64,000 bases of DNA from Acidobacteriota bacterium (GCA_003222895.1 QHXI01000078.1:1-64000); one strand, 5' to 3'. Shown: positions 26,080 to 35,437, counted from the first letter of the stretch. Notes: a model not told the origin generated them from the letters alone. Program-made: numbers and translations.

Positions 26080-27729
26080 CTACTGCATCATCGGAATCTT
26101 CACACCCTTCTCTCGCGCCGTCTCAATCGCTTCTTCATATCCCGCATCGACGTGACGTGCGACGCCCAGGCCCGGATCGTTTGTCAATACGCGATTAAGG
26201 CGCTTCGCTGCTTCGTCAGTGCCATCGGCGACTGAGACTTGTCCCGCGTGCAAAGAATAGCCGATGCCGACACCGCCGCCGTGATGAAATGATACCCAGC
26301 TGGCGCCGCTCGCAGTGTTCAAAAGCGCATTAAGTATTGGCCAATCGGCGACGGCGTCTGAACCATCTTTCATCGCTTCGGTTTCACGATAAGGTGAAGC
26401 CACGGATCCGGTGTCGAGATGATCGCGACCAATCGCGATCGGCGCTTTCAAATCGCCGCGCCGGACCATTTCATTGATTGCTTCTCCCATCTCTGCGCGT
26501 TCGCCGTAGCCGAGCCAGCAAATTCGCGCGGGCAGTCCCTGAAACTTCACGCGATCGCGCGACAAACGAAGCCAACGATTCAAAGTCTGGTCGTCGGGAA
26601 ATAATTCGAGCGCGAGATCGTCAGTCTTGCGAATGTCTTCGGCTTCACCAGACAGCGCGACCCAACGAAACGGGCCCTTGCCTTGGCAGAAGAGCGGGCG
26701 AATGTATTCGGGCACGAAGCCTGGAATTTCAAAAGCATCCGTCGCGCCCGCATCGAAGGCCATCTTGCGAATGTTGTTCCCATAATCAAACGCGACCGCG
26801 CCATTGCGTTTGAGCGCGAGCATTGCTTCGACGTGACGGGCCATCGACTGCATCGAGCGCTCGACGTAGCCTTTCGGATCGGTGCGGCGCAACTCAGCGG
26901 CTTCATCAAGAGACAAACCGGCAGGCACGTAACCATTCAAAGGATCATGCGCGCTGGTTTGATCGGTAACCGCGTCAATCTCGATACCGCGACGAACAAT
27001 TTCCGGAAGGATTTCAGCGCAATTGCCGACGAGCCCAACTGAAACGGCGCGCTTTTGTTCGCGCGCGCTTTCGCAGATGGCGAGCGCTTCATCGAGATCG
27101 CGTGCGATCCGATCGCAGTAACGCGTGCGCAAGCGCCTTTCAATTCGTTCGGGATCGACTTCGATTCCCAGAAACACCGCGCCATTTAACGTGGCCGCCA
27201 GCGGCTGCGCGCCACCCATGCCGCCGAGGCCGCCAGACAGCAGAAGTTTTCCGCTCAGGTCTCCGCCGAAATGTTTGTCGGCCATCGACGCAAATGTCTC
27301 GAACGTACCTTGCACGATGCCTTGCGTGCCGATATAGATCCAACTGCCCGCGGTCATCTGGCCGTACATCATCAGGCCCTTGCGCTCGAGTGCATGGAAA
27401 TGATCCCAGTTGGCCCACGCGCCGACGAGATTCGAATTCGCGATCAAAACTCGCGGCGCGTATTCATGCGTGCGAAAAATGCCGACGGGTTTTCCTGACT
27501 GAACCAAGAGGGTCTCGTCATTCTCAAGATTTTGAAGCGATCGCACGATCGCATCGAAAGATTCCCAGTTACGCGCGGCTTTGCCGGCGCCGCCGTAGAC
27601 GATCAGCTCATCCGGTTTCTCAGCGACCTCGCGGTCGAGGTTATTCATCAGGCAGCGCAGGGCTGCTTCCTGGTGCCATCCTTTGCAATTAAGAGTCGCG
27701 CCGCGCGGCGCGCGAATGTTTCGGGTCAT
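26080..27729 (-). CDS. hutU: Urocanate hydratase
   Basis: Second step of histidine degradation (urocanate to imidazolonepropionate), NAD+-dependent and cytoplasmic. It has 549 residues, the normal length. It shows the family's N-terminal RAPRG...[34 protein letters not shown], the Gly-rich NAD-binding [22 protein letters not shown], and [17 protein letters not shown]. hutH is on the same strand 4.4 kb upstream, separated by two genes on the other strand. hutI and hutG/F are not in the window. Confidence 0.97.
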   Translation of the reverse strand: MTRNIRAPRGATLNCKGWHQEAALRCLMNNLDREVAEKPDELIVYGGAGKAARNWESFDAIVRSLQNLENDETLLVQSGKPVGIFRTHEYAPRVLIANSNLVGAWANWDHFHALERKGLMMYGQMTAGSWIYIGTQGIVQGTFETFASMADKHFGGDLSGKLLLSGGLGGMGGAQPLAATLNGAVFLGIEVDPERIERRLRTRYCDRIARDLDEALAICESAREQKRAVSVGLVGNCAEILPEIVRRGIEIDAVTDQTSAHDPLNGYVPAGLSLDEAAELRRTDPKGYVERSMQSMARHVEAMLALKRNGAVAFDYGNNIRKMAFDAGATDAFEIPGFVPEYIRPLFCQGKGPFRWVALSGEAEDIRKTDDLALELFPDDQTLNRWLRLSRDRVKFQGLPARICWLGYGERAEMGEAINEMVRRGDLKAPIAIGRDHLDTGSVASPYRETEAMKDGSDAVADWPILNALLNTASGASWVSFHHGGGVGIGYSLHAGQVSVADGTDEAAKRLNRVLTNDPGLGVARHVDAGYEEAIETAREKGVKIPMMQ

Positions 27730-27790
27730 GAGCGGCTTAGATTAATAACAGAAAAGCTAATCGCCGAGAAGTGTTTGAATTTCACCGGGA

Positions 27791-27861
27791 GTTAGAGTAC
27801 CAACTTTAGTTGGGATCTTCGTTTGTCGCGGAAAATGCCCGACTGAAGTCGGCACTCTAAC
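27791..27861. repeat. Nested inverted repeat GTTAGAGT...ACTCTAAC
   Basis: The outer arms GTTAGAGT and ACTCTAAC (8 bp, perfect) enclose two inner hairpins, CCAACTTTAGTTGG and CCGACTGAAGTCGG, separated by ~25 bp. The form is a 71-bp symmetric double hairpin in the gap between hutU and the DUF1800 gene. No ORF. It is probably a dispersed repeat of the miniature inverted-repeat kind. Confidence 0.7.
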
Positions 27862-27965
27862 TCCGCCGTTGCAAGTACGAGATTCTCAAAAGCGCGAAGT
27901 GTTTGCGGCGAAGGCACGAAGCGTTAGAATAGCTACAATACTTTGAGGAGTATCGGGGTAAGCTG

Positions 27966-29861
27966 ATGAAAGCAATACTTGTCTTCAAACACGGCGAAGT
28001 CGACCGGCGAGCGCGATCGATCGCAGCTGTTTTACTGTCAATTCTGTTACTTCAAACTTCGATCGGTTTCATGGCGAGCGCGCAGGCGTCGCAACGCGCG
28101 CCAAAGAAAACCGGCAAGATGACGGATGACCAGCGGATCGCTCAAGTGCTGTCTAGGCTCACGTTTGGCGCGCGGCCAGGAGATTTCGAGCGCGTGAAAG
28201 CGATGGGCGTCGACTCTTTCATTAATCAGCAACTTGACCCGGATTCGATCGACAACAGCGCGATGATTGCGAAGCTACGCCGGTTGCCGACAATCGGAAT
28301 GGCAACGCCGGTAATCATCGAACAGTACACGCCGCCGAAACCTGTAGCTTCTCCTGCGCCGGCTCCAGCCAAGAGTCCTGAGAAATCCACTCCTCAGATG
28401 CCTAACTTGCTGAATCAAGATCAAGAAGCCGGCAAGATGACCGCGCTCCCAAACGCGATGCAGAACGAAATGCAGATGGACGCGAAGAAAGACGATGCGG
28501 CCAAGATGTCCGCGATCAAAGGTCTGCAAGAAGAAGCAGGCAAGATGCCTGCGCTCCCGGCAGCCTCACCAAAGCCGACACCGCCGCCGAAGAATCCGCA
28601 GATGGTGGTGACTGATCTGCAGCGCGCGAAACTCTTGCGTGCGGTTTACAGCGACCAGCAGCTTTACGAAGTAATGGTTGATTTTTGGGAGAACCACTTC
28701 AGCATTTTCGCTAACAAGGACGACGATCGTTACCTGCTTACAGCGTTTGATCGCGAAACGATTCGGCCGTTTGCCTTGGGACGTTTCCGCGATTTGCTCG
28801 GCGCGACCGCGCACTCGCCGGCGATGCTGTTCTATCTCGACAACTGGCGCTCGAGCGTGCCGCGGCCTTATCCGGCGAAAGGCGACAAACCTGCGGGTGT
28901 CGATGGTGGGTTCAACGAAAACTACGCACGCGAGTTGATGGAGCTGCATACGCTGGGCGTCGACGGCGGCTACGCGCAGAAAGATGTGCAGGAAGTCGCG
29001 CGCTGCTTTTCAGGTTGGACAATTCAAAAGCCGAACGAGCAGGGATTGTTTCTTTATCGTCCGGGCTTGCACGATGACGGCGAGAAAGTTGTTCTGGGTC
29101 ACAAGATTCTGCCCGGTGGCGGCATCGCTGACGGTGAACGCGTGCTTGACATTCTGGCGACTCAACCATCGACCGCGAAATTCATCGCGACTAAGCTCGC
29201 GCGGCGTTTCATCAGCGACGATCCGCCGCAATCCGTAATCGATCGCGCAGCTGCGGTTTTCCTTAAGACCGATGGATCGATTCGCGAGACGCTGCGCGCT
29301 ATTATCAGTTCACCGGAATTCTTCTCGCTGGTTTCGTATCGCGCCAAAACGCGCTCGCCGCTCGAATATGTCGCCGCTTCCATGCGCGCGCTGAACGCTG
29401 AGACCGACGGCGATCGTCCGGTACTCGATTTCATCAGCCGCATGGGCCAGCCGCTTTTCGGACGCATCACGCCGGATGGTTACTCCGATCGCGCTGAGCA
29501 ATGGCTTTCGAGTGGCGCGATGATAGCGCGGCTGAACTTCGCTGGCGCGCTCGCTGCGAATCGCATTAAAGGCACGACTGTAAGCTATCAGAAATTGTTC
29601 GGCGGCACCGATGAATCCAACAAAGAAGCTGTCGCATTGAAACTCACCCAGTTGATTGTTCCGTCCGATTTATCCGACGCGAGTCGCGCTGTTTTGGACA
29701 AGGTTGTGCGATCGGATTCGCCGGCTGCCACGTTGCCACAACCAGCGACGCTGTCTGCCGCATACGATCCGAAAGCGGCGCAAACGCCGGTTGCTCCGGC
29801 CGCATACGTTTCAGAATTGGTGACTCTCCTGATTGGCTCGCCGGAGTTTCAGCACCGCTAG
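27966..29861 (+). CDS. DUF1800 family secreted protein
   Basis: A 631-residue exported protein with an N-terminal signal (AAVLLSILLLQTSIGFMASAQA), then DUF1800: RIAQVLSRLTFGARPGDFERVKAMGVDSFINQQLDP, MVDFWENHFSIFANKD, ENYARELMELHTLGVDGGYAQKDVQEVARCFSGWTI, KFIATKLARRFISDDPP, SPEFFSLVSYRAKTRSPLEYVAASMRAL. In many bacteria it pairs with a DUF1501 sulfatase-like gene; none follows here. A ~90-residue low-complexity linker (residues ~120-215) has three KM(T/S/P)A(L/I) units, two of which (AGKMTALPN, AGKMPALPA) coincide with a DNA hairpin repeat GCAGGCAAGATGCCTGC. Function unknown. The ribosome site is weak (GGAG ~17 nt away, GGGG nearer). Confidence 0.88.
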   Translation: MKAILVFKHGEVDRRARSIAAVLLSILLLQTSIGFMASAQASQRAPKKTGKMTDDQRIAQVLSRLTFGARPGDFERVKAMGVDSFINQQLDPDSIDNSAMIAKLRRLPTIGMATPVIIEQYTPPKPVASPAPAPAKSPEKSTPQMPNLLNQDQEAGKMTALPNAMQNEMQMDAKKDDAAKMSAIKGLQEEAGKMPALPAASPKPTPPPKNPQMVVTDLQRAKLLRAVYSDQQLYEVMVDFWENHFSIFANKDDDRYLLTAFDRETIRPFALGRFRDLLGATAHSPAMLFYLDNWRSSVPRPYPAKGDKPAGVDGGFNENYARELMELHTLGVDGGYAQKDVQEVARCFSGWTIQKPNEQGLFLYRPGLHDDGEKVVLGHKILPGGGIADGERVLDILATQPSTAKFIATKLARRFISDDPPQSVIDRAAAVFLKTDGSIRETLRAIISSPEFFSLVSYRAKTRSPLEYVAASMRALNAETDGDRPVLDFISRMGQPLFGRITPDGYSDRAEQWLSSGAMIARLNFAGALAANRIKGTTVSYQKLFGGTDESNKEAVALKLTQLIVPSDLSDASRAVLDKVVRSDSPAATLPQPATLSAAYDPKAAQTPVAPAAYVSELVTLLIGSPEFQHR

Positions 29862-29865
29862 ATGC

Positions 29866-30031
29866 TTGGAGTGCGCCGGCAGAGCGTAGCGGCGACGGCG
29901 CTTTGGATTTTTGTTCGATGAGCTTTAGCTTGTCGTTAATGATCGGTCACCGACCTCCTGACAGACGACAAACTCAAGTTTGTCGCACATCCAAAGCGCC
30001 GTCGCCGCTACGCTCTGCCGGCGCACTCCAA
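29866..30031. mobile_element. 166-bp element with perfect 43-bp terminal inverted repeats
   Basis: The left arm 29866-29908 (TTGGAGTGCGCCGGCAGAGC...GGCGCTTTGGAT) and right arm 29989-30031 are exact reverse complements over 43 bp. The 80-bp centre holds two more small palindromes (AAGCTAAAGCTT type at ~29930 and ACAAACTCAAGTTTGT at ~29968) that differ from each other. There is no transposase ORF. It begins 5 nt after the DUF1800 stop and runs into the next gene's N-terminal region. The form fits a MITE or other non-autonomous palindromic repeat. No obvious target duplication was identified. Confidence 0.8.
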
Positions 30032-32164
30032 ATTCGTCTCATTTGCTTCTGTTTACTCTTTCAACCTATTGCCGTCATAGCTCAGCGACGCGCCACGATC
30101 ACCGTTGACATTTCTCATCCGACAAATCGGATCGTTCCATCGCACGCGCTCGGCGCAGCGATCGATGGTCATGAAAAAGGCGTCAACGATCTGCAGCTCA
30201 CACAAACGAATATTCAGGCGATGCTGTCGGCTGGACTCAAGCCGTTAACTTACCGACTGCGCACGGAGTTGGCCGGCGACGTGTGGCATTGGAATCCCGC
30301 CGGGTCGTGGAGCGACGCGCAAAATCGGCAGGGCTATTGGACTTCAGACGCGAAACTCAGCGATCCGATTTCGCTCTCTTATGGTTACAGTTTGCCGCGA
30401 CGGGGCAACACGATCGATCAAGCGACCAACGCGGGATATTCGCGAATTGATGACGGCGACAGGGACACGTTTTGGAAAAGTAATCCTTATCTCGATCGGC
30501 GATTTACCGGTGAAGACAACGCGCTTCATCCGCAATGGATCGTGATCGATTTCCAACGACCGGTCCCCATCAACGCAATTGAGATTCTTTGGGGACAACC
30601 GTTTGCCGAGACGTTTCGCATTGAGTATGGAAATTTCGACGATGTCAGCGACATCGCGCTGAATACGCCGGGCATGTGGAAAGATTTCCCCACGGGCGTC
30701 TTCGCCGGAGGCGTCAGCCGAGCGCCGAAATTCAAAGGCGATAAGTTGCGCGTTTCCGGAAATCCGATAAGAGTGCGTTGGCTTCGCATCGTGATGACGC
30801 AGTCATCCGGCACGAGCGCAGAACCGGCGAATGACGTGCGCGATCGTGTCGGATTTGCAGTGCGGGAACTGTCTGCCGGCGTCGTCGATGCCCGGGGAAA
30901 TTTCCACGATCGGATGCGTCATGGAACTGCTCTACCGAAGCAAACGATCATCTATGTCTCATCGACCGATCCCTGGCATCGTGATTCCGATTTGCATCCG
31001 GATGTCGAGCAAGCCGGTCTGGATCGCATCTATGCGAGCGGCCTCACCAACAACCTGCCGATGCTCTTGCCAACGGGGCTTTTGTACGACACGCCTGAGA
31101 ATGCGGCGAATGAAATTCGCTACCTGCGCGCGCGCGGCTACAAATTCAATCGCGTCGAGTTGGGTGAAGAGCCCGATGGACAATACGTGACGCCCGAAGA
31201 TTTCGGCGCGCTTTACTTGCAGTGGGCCAGCGCGATTCATGCAGTTGATCCAAACGTGAATGTTGGTGGGCCAAGCTTTCAGGAAATTTCTATCGACCAA
31301 GAGGCGAGCAAAGCGAATCGCGGCAACGGCGAATGGATGCGGCGTTTTCTCGATTATTTGAAGCGGCACGGGCGGTCTTCGGATTTTTCGTTCTTCTCGT
31401 TCGAGTGGTATCCGTTCGATGAGGTTTGCGAGGCGACTGCGCCGCAATTGGCGCAAGCGCCGAAACTACTCGACGACGCCTGGAAGGAGATGCAGCACCG
31501 CGGCGTGCCGCGCAATATTCCCTGGATTATTTCGGAATACGGCTATTCGGCATTCGCCGCACGCGCCGAAATCGATATTGAAGGCGCGCTGCTGAACGCA
31601 GACATTGTCGGAAAATTTCTGACGCTGGGCGGTGACCAGGCTTTCTTGTTTGGCTACACTCCCGCCGAAATTTTACGCGAGGTGCCGTGCACCGCAGGAA
31701 ACAATATGCTGTTTTTGATGGATGAAGACGGAAACATTACGCATCGTTTCGCGACTTACTTTGGCGCGCGGCTGCTGACACAGGAATGGCTGGCACCGGG
31801 CGATGAAGTTCACGAAATTTACCCGGCCAGCGCAGACGTGCGCGGTGTAAATGGGAATGAATTGATCACAGCTTACGCCGTTCATCGTCCTGATGGATTG
31901 TGGTCGGTGCTGCTGATTAATAAAGATTCGAAGCGAGCGTTTCCGTTAACTCTCGTGATCAAAAGCAGTGACGGATCGAAGAAAGGATTTGTCGGAGCAG
32001 CAGATGTCTATCAATACTCGCCGCGGCAGTATGCGCTTGGCGGGAGCGGCATGCGGTCTTATCCGATCAGAGCCGACGAGCCTGAACACCGACTGACAAA
32101 CGATGCGTCGCCGGTTTCGCTTCCGCCTTACTCGCTGACGGTTATGCGCGGCAAACTAAAGTGA
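29939..32164 (+). CDS. Secreted glycosidase-like protein with discoidin (F5/8-C) domain
   Basis: About 740 residues. The signal helix is QIRLICFCLLFQPIAVIAQ; mature sequence starts RRATITVDISHPTNRIVP. A discoidin-like beta sandwich (residues ~150-290: WKSNPYLDRRFT, HPQWIVIDFQRPVPINAIEILWG, IRVRWLRIVMTQSSG) is inserted before a TIM-barrel-like catalytic part: GYKFNRVELGEEPDGQYVTPEDF (possible acid/base Glu), FFSFEWYPFD, PWIISEYGYSAF (possible nucleophile Glu), then a C-terminal beta domain (SVLLINKD...PYSLTVMRG). The arrangement is that of clan GH-A enzymes such as GH39/GH79-like, but the family is not settled. No usable start codon lies between the signal helix and the 166-bp inverted-repeat element, so translation must start inside the element (ATG 29939 is one candidate). 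The 3' end overlaps hutH by 9 nt. Confidence 0.7.
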   Translation: MIGHRPPDRRQTQVCRTSKAPSPLRSAGALQIRLICFCLLFQPIAVIAQRRATITVDISHPTNRIVPSHALGAAIDGHEKGVNDLQLTQTNIQAMLSAGLKPLTYRLRTELAGDVWHWNPAGSWSDAQNRQGYWTSDAKLSDPISLSYGYSLPRRGNTIDQATNAGYSRIDDGDRDTFWKSNPYLDRRFTGEDNALHPQWIVIDFQRPVPINAIEILWGQPFAETFRIEYGNFDDVSDIALNTPGMWKDFPTGVFAGGVSRAPKFKGDKLRVSGNPIRVRWLRIVMTQSSGTSAEPANDVRDRVGFAVRELSAGVVDARGNFHDRMRHGTALPKQTIIYVSSTDPWHRDSDLHPDVEQAGLDRIYASGLTNNLPMLLPTGLLYDTPENAANEIRYLRARGYKFNRVELGEEPDGQYVTPEDFGALYLQWASAIHAVDPNVNVGGPSFQEISIDQEASKANRGNGEWMRRFLDYLKRHGRSSDFSFFSFEWYPFDEVCEATAPQLAQAPKLLDDAWKEMQHRGVPRNIPWIISEYGYSAFAARAEIDIEGALLNADIVGKFLTLGGDQAFLFGYTPAEILREVPCTAGNNMLFLMDEDGNITHRFATYFGARLLTQEWLAPGDEVHEIYPASADVRGVNGNELITAYAVHRPDGLWSVLLINKDSKRAFPLTLVIKSSDGSKKGFVGAADVYQYSPRQYALGGSGMRSYPIRADEPEHRLTNDASPVSLPPYSLTVMRGKLK

Positions 32165-33658
32165 ATCGAATTCACGATCACGAATTGCGGTGGCGACCCG
32201 CTCAATCTCACCAGACATTGCGCGATCGTTGGTTAGGCGCGGGACGTAACGACGAATGATTTCGTGCGCTTGCTTCACGCCTCGTCCGGATTGCAGCGGC
32301 GCGCGATATTCCAAACCCTCGGCAGCTGCGATCAATTCGATCGCGACGACCGTCTCTGTCAGCGCGACGATCGAACGCAGCTTCGTTGCGGCAGTCATAC
32401 CCATCGAAACGTGATCTTCCTTGCCTCCATCGGTGGGCACGTTGTCGATGCTGGCCGGGTGCGCGAGAACTTTCGCCTCGCTTAATAAAGACGCAGCCAC
32501 GATTTGCAGCATCATGAAACCGGAAGCAGCGCCGGGATGTGAGGTCAGAAACGGCGGCAGGTCTTCGTTCGAGTCAGGATTTACGAGTCGATCGATGCGG
32601 CGTTCGGTGATGCTCATCAAGTCGGTCAGCGCCATCGCCGCGTAATCAAACGCGAGAGCGAGCGGCGCGCCGTGAAAGTTTCCGCCTGAGAAAACTTCTC
32701 CGGTTTCGGCGAACACCAAAGGATTGTCTGTCGCGCTGCCTGATTCGATCTCTACGATCTCGCGTGCATGTCGCAGCGCGCCGCGCACCGTGCCGTGAAC
32801 CTGCGGCATGCAGCGCAGCGAGTAGGCATCCTGCACGCGCGGGTCGTTTTCGAGGTGCGACTCGCGAATCTGGCTGTCTTGCAGGAGTGTGCGCAGGTGG
32901 GCCGCGACTTCGATTTGTCCGTGATGTGGCCGCGCCTTGTGTATCCGCTCGTCGAAGGCGACCGGCGTCCCTTTCAAAGCTTCGAGCGTCATCGCGCCCG
33001 CGACATCGGCGAGACGCGTAACACGCTCGGCGCGATGCAAAGCGAGTCCCCCAACGGCGCCCATCGCCTGCGTCCCGTTCAGCAGCGCGATGCCTTCCTT
33101 TGCTTCGAGTTGCAGCGGTTCGATTCCTGCGCGTTCTAGTGCGTCGGCGCTGGGGATTCTTTCGTTTTGATAGAACGCTTCGCCTTCACCAATCACTGCC
33201 AAGGCGAGATGGGCCAGTGGAGCTAGATCGCCGCTGGCTCCCACTGATCCTTTTTCGGGAATCACGGGCGTGACACCGCGCCCGAGCAGCTCGATCAATT
33301 TTTCGATCACGATTGGGCGACAACCGCTGTAACCGAGCGCGAGCACATTCGCGCGCAACAGAAGCATCGCGCGCGCTTCTTCGATCGAAAGCGGCGGACC
33401 AACTCCGCATGAATGACTGCGCACGAGGTTTAGCTGTAGTGCGCGAAGCTCATTCGGTTCGATGCGCATATCGGACAAGCGCCCGAAGCCAGTGTTCACG
33501 CCGTAAACGGTGCGACCTTCATCGACGATTTGTTCGACGACGCGGCGCGATCGCTCGACGCGTTCACGAGCGGCTGGTGAAAGCGCGACTTGCTCGCTCC
33601 CGAGGGCTACCGTTGCGATTTCTGTTAGCGAGAGTCTTTGACCGTTAAGTTCCAACAT
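32156..33658 (-). CDS. hutH: Histidine ammonia-lyase
   Basis: First step of histidine breakdown (L-histidine to trans-urocanate and ammonia). It has 500 residues. The autocatalytic MIO prosthetic group arises from the Ala-Ser-Gly in GSVGASGDLAPLAHLAL, which is intact. Other conserved segments are YGVNTGFGRL, NLVRSHSCGVG, LLNGTQAMGAVGGLAL, DAYSLRCMPQVHGT, SATDNPLVF and GNFHGAPLA. Together with hutU it supports histidine use as a carbon and nitrogen source. The two genes are on the same strand but not adjacent; a HutC-type repressor was not seen. Confidence 0.97.
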   Translation of the reverse strand: MLELNGQRLSLTEIATVALGSEQVALSPAARERVERSRRVVEQIVDEGRTVYGVNTGFGRLSDMRIEPNELRALQLNLVRSHSCGVGPPLSIEEARAMLLLRANVLALGYSGCRPIVIEKLIELLGRGVTPVIPEKGSVGASGDLAPLAHLALAVIGEGEAFYQNERIPSADALERAGIEPLQLEAKEGIALLNGTQAMGAVGGLALHRAERVTRLADVAGAMTLEALKGTPVAFDERIHKARPHHGQIEVAAHLRTLLQDSQIRESHLENDPRVQDAYSLRCMPQVHGTVRGALRHAREIVEIESGSATDNPLVFAETGEVFSGGNFHGAPLALAFDYAAMALTDLMSITERRIDRLVNPDSNEDLPPFLTSHPGAASGFMMLQIVAASLLSEAKVLAHPASIDNVPTDGGKEDHVSMGMTAATKLRSIVALTETVVAIELIAAAEGLEYRAPLQSGRGVKQAHEIIRRYVPRLTNDRAMSGEIERVATAIRDREFDSL

Positions 33659-33663
33659 GAATT

Positions 33664-33697
33664 AGCAAGCAATGAGCGGGTAAGCAGTAAGCAGTTG
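33664..33697. repeat. Short degenerate 7-mer run (AAGCAGT)
   Basis: AGCAAGCAATGAGCGGGTAAGCAGTAAGCAGTTGG is a short run of degenerate 7-mers between hutH and the DUF2270 gene. It has the look of the other 7-mer arrays but no inverted partner was found. Confidence 0.4.
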
Positions 33698-33721
33698 GCC
33701 GGGACTGCGATTGCTCGCAGC

Positions 33722-34810
33722 TCATTTCAGAATGCGATCGGGCAATTCAGTAGTGTGGCTGCGGCGATCGGGCGTCTCAGATGTGTGAATCCTGCGATCG
33801 GGCGTTTGGGTCATATCGATCTTTCGAAATTCGCCGGCGCCACCGCGCAAACGATGGCGTGCGCGCTTAGCGCGTCGCACCGTCGCTTTCGTTCCCGATG
33901 AAGCCGCGCGTGTCCAACTCGACACGCGTTGCAACGGGTGCAAAGAGAATTGATGGCGGGGTAAGACTTCGCCGGTCGCTTCGCGCAGACGGATTGTTCC
34001 CACCGCAAAGATGAACAAGGCGGCATTGAAAATAAAGCCGACCAGAAAAACCGCCCAGCCGGGAACTAATCCAACCTGTGCGCGCGAAATGAACTCGTCA
34101 AAGCTTTGGGCCAGCGTCGGGTATAGATAAACCTTCAGATTCCAACTCAATGCCAGCAAGGCAAACAACCAAATATAATTTCGCCGCAGACGCCGGCCGA
34201 TCGCTTCCCAAACACTAATCGTAAAATGCGGAGTCAGCAGATCCGACGCGAGATGCGACGCCCAGTCCCGATCGCGCGGGACACTTTCAGGCGCGAGCAT
34301 CGGGGCGAGATATCCGGTTTCGATGACGCGCACGCGGCTCGACCAAATTTCGTAATAGCGATAGCGCCGCGCTTCCATTACCAAAAACACTGCCACCAAA
34401 ATCGAATCGACGGGAATCACGAAATGTGGCGTGGTGGATGAACTGAACGCGAAGGACAACATCGCACCTGCGCTGAGTACCGCCCAGTTTGTTGTCGTGT
34501 CCAGGCGGTTGCGCCAGGTGTTAGAACGCTGCACCTCGCCGCGATAGAAGTGGGCCATCGCAGTATTGAACTCGGCCGGCGAAAATTTTCGCCCGGCCTC
34601 AATCGGCTTGTCGGCAGTGACTGTTTCGTGAATTGGGGAGACCGGACGCAACCGATTTGTAGTTCGCTCTGCTGAAAAACTCGACATGGAATTGTCGCGG
34701 CTGGGGCTCGCGGGCGGCCGGCGCATGCGGGCGGTGACCTGGGACTCGTGAATGCTCTCGCGGCGAAGTTGGGCCGTATCGGTTTGAGTTGGTTCCGTCT
34801 TTATCGCCAT
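33722..34810 (-). CDS. DUF2270 membrane protein with C-terminal 10-residue repeats
   Basis: About 362 residues from ATG 34810; the listed ORF starts too far upstream. The long polar N-terminus is followed by DUF2270: FSPAEFNTAMAHFYRGEVQRSNTWRNRLDTTTNWAVLSAGAMLSFAFS, ILVAVFLVMEARRYRYYEIWSSRVRVIETGYLAPML, then NYIWLFALLALSWNLKVYLYP and WAVFLVGFIFNAALFIFAV. About four membrane helices are visible. The C-terminus has three tandem units TPDRRIHTSE / TPDRRSHTTE / LPDRILK, encoded by a 30-nt DNA repeat (GCGATCGGGCG...). Function unknown. Confidence 0.75.
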   Translation of the reverse strand: MAIKTEPTQTDTAQLRRESIHESQVTARMRRPPASPSRDNSMSSFSAERTTNRLRPVSPIHETVTADKPIEAGRKFSPAEFNTAMAHFYRGEVQRSNTWRNRLDTTTNWAVLSAGAMLSFAFSSSTTPHFVIPVDSILVAVFLVMEARRYRYYEIWSSRVRVIETGYLAPMLAPESVPRDRDWASHLASDLLTPHFTISVWEAIGRRLRRNYIWLFALLALSWNLKVYLYPTLAQSFDEFISRAQVGLVPGWAVFLVGFIFNAALFIFAVGTIRLREATGEVLPRHQFSLHPLQRVSSWTRAASSGTKATVRRAKRARHRLRGGAGEFRKIDMTQTPDRRIHTSETPDRRSHTTELPDRILK

Positions 34811-34963
34811 GTTGGACCGCAAAGTGCGAGTGTGGGTTAGCTCGCGGACCGCGCGAGATAATATCACGGATTGCGAGTTGATGGCCCAGAGAACCCTTGG
34901 GAACGGCATCCTTGACAGTGATTTTTTCGAAACCTATAGTTTGAGTTTCGCTTTTTGAAGAGA

Positions 34964-35437
34964 ATGTTTGCTGTGCAAGCCGCATCATCGAAAGAGCACG
35001 AGTGTTGGATGCGCGAGGCATTACGGGCAGCTCGCGAAGCACGGGAGCGCGATGAAGTTCCGATTGGAACGTGCATCGTCATCGGCGATCAGGTCGCAAT
35101 TGCCGGCAATCGCACGCGCACCGATTGCGATCCGACGGCCCATGCAGAGATAGTGGCGTTGCGCGAAGCTGCCAGGAAAGTTGGCAATTACCGGCTGGCT
35201 GACGCGGTCGTTTATTCAACGATTGAGCCGTGCGCGATGTGCGCCGGAGCATTGATTCAGGCGAGAGTTCGCTTGCTGGTGTACGGCGCGACGGACGAAA
35301 AAGCCGGCGCAGTCGAATCTCATTTCGGCATCTGCGACGCGCCTCATTTGAATCATCGGGTTGAAGTCCTCAAAGGCGTTCTGGATTCAGAGTGCCGCGA
35401 GTTGATGCAGCAGTTCTTTCTAGCACGAAGAGGTTAG
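34964..35437 (+). CDS. tadA: tRNA-specific adenosine deaminase
   Basis: Deaminates A34 to inosine in tRNA-Arg(ACG). It has 157 residues with the zinc deaminase motifs HAEIVALREAA (His plus catalytic Glu) and PCAMCAGAL (two Cys ligands), then RVRLLVYGATDEKAGAVESHF. ATG 34964 is preferred to TTG 34955. The TAG stop sits inside a TTAGAGA-type 7-mer array, so the repeat abuts the last codons (RRG). Two tRNA-Ser genes follow at once, a suitable setting for a tRNA-modifying gene. Confidence 0.92.
   Translation: MFAVQAASSKEHECWMREALRAAREARERDEVPIGTCIVIGDQVAIAGNRTRTDCDPTAHAEIVALREAARKVGNYRLADAVVYSTIEPCAMCAGALIQARVRLLVYGATDEKAGAVESHFGICDAPHLNHRVEVLKGVLDSECRELMQQFFLARRG

Noticed and set aside
29866-30031. 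Insertion sequence
   Set aside because: The inverted repeats are long and perfect but there is no transposase, and the element is only 166 bp.
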